DNA of 64,000 nucleotides from Salinivirgaceae bacterium. GTDB lineage: Bacteria > Bacteroidota > Bacteroidia > Bacteroidales > SZUA-534. This document shows, piece by piece, positions 62,002 through 64,000 of this stretch. The number at the start of each line of letters is the position of its first letter. Within the stretch, counting starts at the first letter, position 1. The notes under the pieces are model-generated. The model worked only from the letters and a program-made list of their open reading frames with translations. It made no database searches and had not been told where the DNA came from. Both the position numbers and the translations under genes were made by a program. The stretch lies in NCBI GenBank assembly GCA_017557785.1, contig JAFYYA010000077.1, forward strand, positions 33,004 through 97,003. Reading direction: 5' to 3'.

Positions 62002-62481
62002 CTAAATAAACAAGGTCTGTCCGCCTTCGGATATCTCAAGGAACGTCGCCACTCCCAGCGTGTCCTTCACCTCGTGGATAAAATCGGACTGCTTGAGTCC
62101 CAGAACGTGCATTGCCATCTCGCAGGCGTACAGATTGACACCCAGAGCCGTGGCGGCCTCAACAAGTTCCTCGAGTGTAGCCACGTTTTTTTTGCGCATC
62201 AGCGAGCGGAAAATGTGCGGACCGAGACCGCAAAAGTTGAATCGGCTTGTCGGTGCCGTGTGCAGGCCGCCAAGCACAAAGCCAAAAAATTTTGTAAGCC
62301 AGTTGCCGCCCAGAAACGCGTGGCCGCGCTTCTGTTTGATTGCGTCGAGCCCCCAGAAGGTGAAGAAAATGTTCACCTCGTAACCCACCGCAGCAGCGCC
62401 AGTGGCCAGCGTGAACACGGCCGTCAGTTTGTCGAATTCGCCTGAAAAGGCTATCAATGAAAGTTTCTTCTTCTCTGCCAT
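62002..62481 (-). CDS. DsrE/DsrF/DrsH-like family protein
   Basis: A 159-residue soluble protein of the DsrE/DrsE-2 family (small sulfur-relay fold). Cys84 and Cys120 (NLYACEMAM) are present, with Cys120 in the position that often carries sulfur. It starts LSLIAFSGEFDKLTAVFTLA, then VGYEVNIFFTFWGLDAIKQ. ATG 62481 (MAEKKKL) is preferred; an upstream frame runs 30 residues into the MoeB-like gene. It joins TusA- and E1-like proteins, in line with sulfur transfer. Confidence 0.85.
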   Translation of the reverse strand: MAEKKKLSLIAFSGEFDKLTAVFTLATGAAAVGYEVNIFFTFWGLDAIKQKRGHAFLGGNWLTKFFGFVLGGLHTAPTSRFNFCGLGPHIFRSLMRKKNVATLEELVEAATALGVNLYACEMAMHVLGLKQSDFIHEVKDTLGVATFLEISEGGQTLFI

Positions 62482-62521
62482 AGTCGTAATGCCTTTCTGT
62501 TTTACAATTCCATTATCCCCC

Positions 62522-63340
62522 TCAATCCTTCTTGCCCGTTGCCAGGTCACAAGCGCTTTGTTCATAATCAATTAACTCTGTCACTGTCGGATTTTTGCCG
62601 CAGAGCGGACAGTTGTCGCGACGGTGGACGTTCACTTTTCTGAAATCCATCGTTTTCGCGTTGAATGTCAGCAGTTTGTCGGTCAGAAGGTCGCCAATGC
62701 CAGTGATATATTTCAGCGTTTCGGCGGCCTGGATTGTGCCCAGCATTCCAGCAATGGCGCCCAAAACACCAGCCTGCGAGCAGGTTGGAACGGCGTTTGC
62801 CGGCGGTGGTGTCTTGAACATACAGCGATAGCAGGCGTGCCCTGGAACGTAGGTAAACGTCTGTCCCTCAAAGCGTAAAATACCACCGTGACTGAACGGT
62901 TTGCCTGCCATCACGCACGCATCGTTGATTAGGAATTTGACGGGGAAATTATCGGTTCCGTCAACCACAAAATCGTAGTCTTTAACAATATCGAGAGCAT
63001 TGTTGGCACGCAGAAAGTCCTGATACACATTAACTTTTACGTGCGGATTGATAGCGGCAATCGTCTCCTTTGCCGACTGCACCTTCGGCTTACCAACATC
63101 AGGGGTGGTGTGGATAATCTGACGCTGAAGGTTGCTCAAGTCAACCACATCGCCATCCACAATGCCAATGGTGCCCACTCCGGCCGCAGCCAGATACATC
63201 GCCACTGGCGCGCCCAATCCGCCCACGCCAACAACCAGCACCTTTGCCGCAAGTATCTTTTCCTGGCCCTCAACGCCCACATCCTTAAGCAGAATGTGGC
63301 GCGAGTAACGGTTCAACTCTTCTTCAGTATAATCGTACAT
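62522..63340 (-). CDS. MoeB/ThiF-family E1-like adenylyltransferase (HesA/MoeB type)
   Basis: A 272-residue E1-like enzyme. The nucleotide loop GVGGLGAPV is at 38-46; the zinc site has CYRC at 170-173 and a later CPLC near the C-terminus; the Cys in the MoeB/ThiF catalytic position is Cys187 (VPTCSQAG). It adenylates the C-terminal Gly of the small carrier so sulfur can be attached. It is the second gene of the operon, 26 bases after the carrier gene. MoeB, ThiF and HcyF cannot be told apart by sequence reading alone. Confidence 0.9.
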   Translation of the reverse strand: MYDYTEEELNRYSRHILLKDVGVEGQEKILAAKVLVVGVGGLGAPVAMYLAAAGVGTIGIVDGDVVDLSNLQRQIIHTTPDVGKPKVQSAKETIAAINPHVKVNVYQDFLRANNALDIVKDYDFVVDGTDNFPVKFLINDACVMAGKPFSHGGILRFEGQTFTYVPGHACYRCMFKTPPPANAVPTCSQAGVLGAIAGMLGTIQAAETLKYITGIGDLLTDKLLTFNAKTMDFRKVNVHRRDNCPLCGKNPTVTELIDYEQSACDLATGKKD

Positions 63341-63366
63341 AGATTTGTTGTTTAATTCACTAATGC

Positions 63367-63579
63367 CTAAAATGCGCCACCGCCCATAAAATACAGAAAA
63401 TCAACCGAATCGCCTTCATTTAGCTTGGTTGTGCCGAAGTCCTCGCGTTCGACAAATTCTTCGTTCACCTGAACGCTAACCATTTCTGGTTCAGACACAT
63501 TGTTCAGCTTGATTAGTTCCGATACGGTTATCGGCAGTGCAACTTCCTGTTTGTCGCCGTTTACTGTAATTACTGCCAT
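63367..63579 (-). CDS. ThiS/MoaD-like sulfur carrier with a masked C-terminus (GGGAF)
   Basis: A 70-residue ubiquitin-fold carrier. It starts MAVITVNGDKQEVALP, like ThiS, and ends FMGGGAF. Functional ThiS or MoaD ends in Gly-Gly; here two or three extra residues follow, so the tail must be trimmed before E1 can adenylate it. I checked the codons: ATG GGC GGT GGC GCA TTT TAG on the minus strand. A JAMM peptidase gene lies in the same operon. Known parallels are QbsE/QbsD and HcyS/HcyD. The acceptor of the sulfur is unknown. Confidence 0.9.
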   Translation of the reverse strand: MAVITVNGDKQEVALPITVSELIKLNNVSEPEMVSVQVNEEFVEREDFGTTKLNEGDSVDFLYFMGGGAF

Positions 63580-63745
63580 AATATTCTGATTTTTAAATTG
63601 TTATTCTTTGCGCAATGCAGCTTTTGACTGTTTTCAACTATCCCAACTTTTTTCGTTTTAAACGACAATATAAATATAAAGGTTATTTTTCTTTTTACCT
63701 ACTGCGGCGGTGGGTTATTTTTATCAAGTTGATAAATGACGACCG

Positions 63746-64000
63746 TCAATTTCGCTCACTTGCTCTCAATCCAACCTTCTCTTTCTTATTGATTTTGCGG
63801 TAGAACCGAATGGCGTTCTGACTCTTTCTTGCCGCGCGGTTAATGGTTCTGACACGTGCGGCGAGTTTGCGGAACCAATTTTTGGGAACAAGGTCGCTCT
63901 GGCCTGGCACGTAGCCGTTTTGGTCGAGAGCGCGAAGTTTGACAAGCGCTGAAAAAGCCGACAATGCCACGTCAATGCACGATTGCCCTGGCCCCGCAAT
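63746..64000 (-). CDS. C-terminal part of a protein that runs off the window
   Basis: The frame is open from the right edge to TGA at 63746, giving 84 residues. It reads GPGQSCIDVALSAFSALVKL at the start of the visible part and ends with a basic tail (INKKEKVGLRASERN). I do not recognise the family. A GTG within (63970) is probably not the real start because the frame continues upstream. A 165-base gap with no gene separates it from the sulfur-carrier gene. Confidence 0.6.
   Translation of the reverse strand: MAGPGQSCIDVALSAFSALVKLRALDQNGYVPGQSDLVPKNWFRKLAARVRTINRAARKSQNAIRFYRKINKKEKVGLRASERN

Noticed and set aside
63367-63579. Plain ThiS for thiamin synthesis
   Set aside because: The tail ends GGGAF and not GG, no thiazole or other thiamin genes are nearby, and a JAMM peptidase is in the operon.
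63766-63999. A second minus-strand frame at the right edge (77 residues)
   Set aside because: It overlaps in another frame the better protein-like frame 63746-64000, and its composition (Arg, Thr, Ser, Ala) is that of a shadow.

Overview
The window reads as a chromosomal stretch of an anaerobic, fermentative member of the Bacteroidota, most likely order Bacteroidales. The evidence is gene content and signals: OstA-like, PorE-like OmpA and large lipoprotein genes, a long Bacteroidota-type signal peptidase I, an OadG subunit fused to a lamin-tail domain, lipoproteins with acidic residues just after the lipobox cysteine, and many start regions preceded by the Bacteroidota -7 promoter box TAnnTTTG rather than a sigma70 -10 box. 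No species is assigned. Names rest on motifs and family knowledge read by eye; no database search was run.

Layout. 1-3750 is an envelope operon (PPIase, MoxR ATPase, OstA-like). 3913-3997 is tRNA-Ser(UGA), followed by an AT-rich islet (4021-5800) with a putative three-gene toxin-antitoxin operon (DUF3791/DUF3990), a gene remnant and a MITE-like repeat. 5910-9478 is an arylpyruvate fermentation operon (iorA, iorB, paaK-like ligase). 9609-15206 holds, on the minus strand, an SPFH/NfeD pair, two orphan lipoproteins and a PorE-like OmpA protein. 15325-22571 holds adenosine deaminase, rsmI, a YARHG-domain protein, a PhnP-like hydrolase, an AlaX-like editing protein and a YfhO membrane protein. 22611-33004 is a nine-gene minus-strand glycan cluster: flippase, two LicD proteins, a nucleotidyltransferase-aminotransferase fusion, an opine-dehydrogenase-like protein, UDP-galactopyranose mutase, an acyltransferase and two GT2 enzymes.

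33192-42422 is largely housekeeping: M3 peptidase, nucleoid-associated protein, thrS-infC-rpmI-rplT (infC apparently starts at AUA), dapB-lepB. 42565-45492 is a GH3/beta-lactamase-fold fusion. 45730-49821 encodes a sodium-pumping methylmalonyl-CoA decarboxylase (mmdA, LTD-OadG, biotin carrier, beta subunit). 49821-57599 has an alkaline-phosphatase-fold membrane transferase, lipid kinase, HAD hydrolase, flavin reductase, ClC channel and NhaD. 57803-61179 has an acyltransferase, folE, fabD and an Lrp regulator. 61277-63579 is a compact minus-strand sulfur-carrier operon (ThiS/MoaD-like carrier with a masked C-terminus, MoeB-like E1, DsrE-like, TusA-like, JAMM peptidase). The last gene runs off the right edge.

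Together the genes suggest amino-acid and succinate fermentation: aryl-CoA formation from aromatic amino acids gives reduced ferredoxin and ATP, and methylmalonyl-CoA decarboxylase gives propionyl-CoA and a sodium gradient that NhaD could manage. The two systems most worth a second look are the sulfur-carrier operon with the GGGAF carrier tail and the glycan phospho-decoration module. Between genes there is much repeat debris: palindromes, a 27-bp exact repeat 43 kb apart, and short copies of gene ends.
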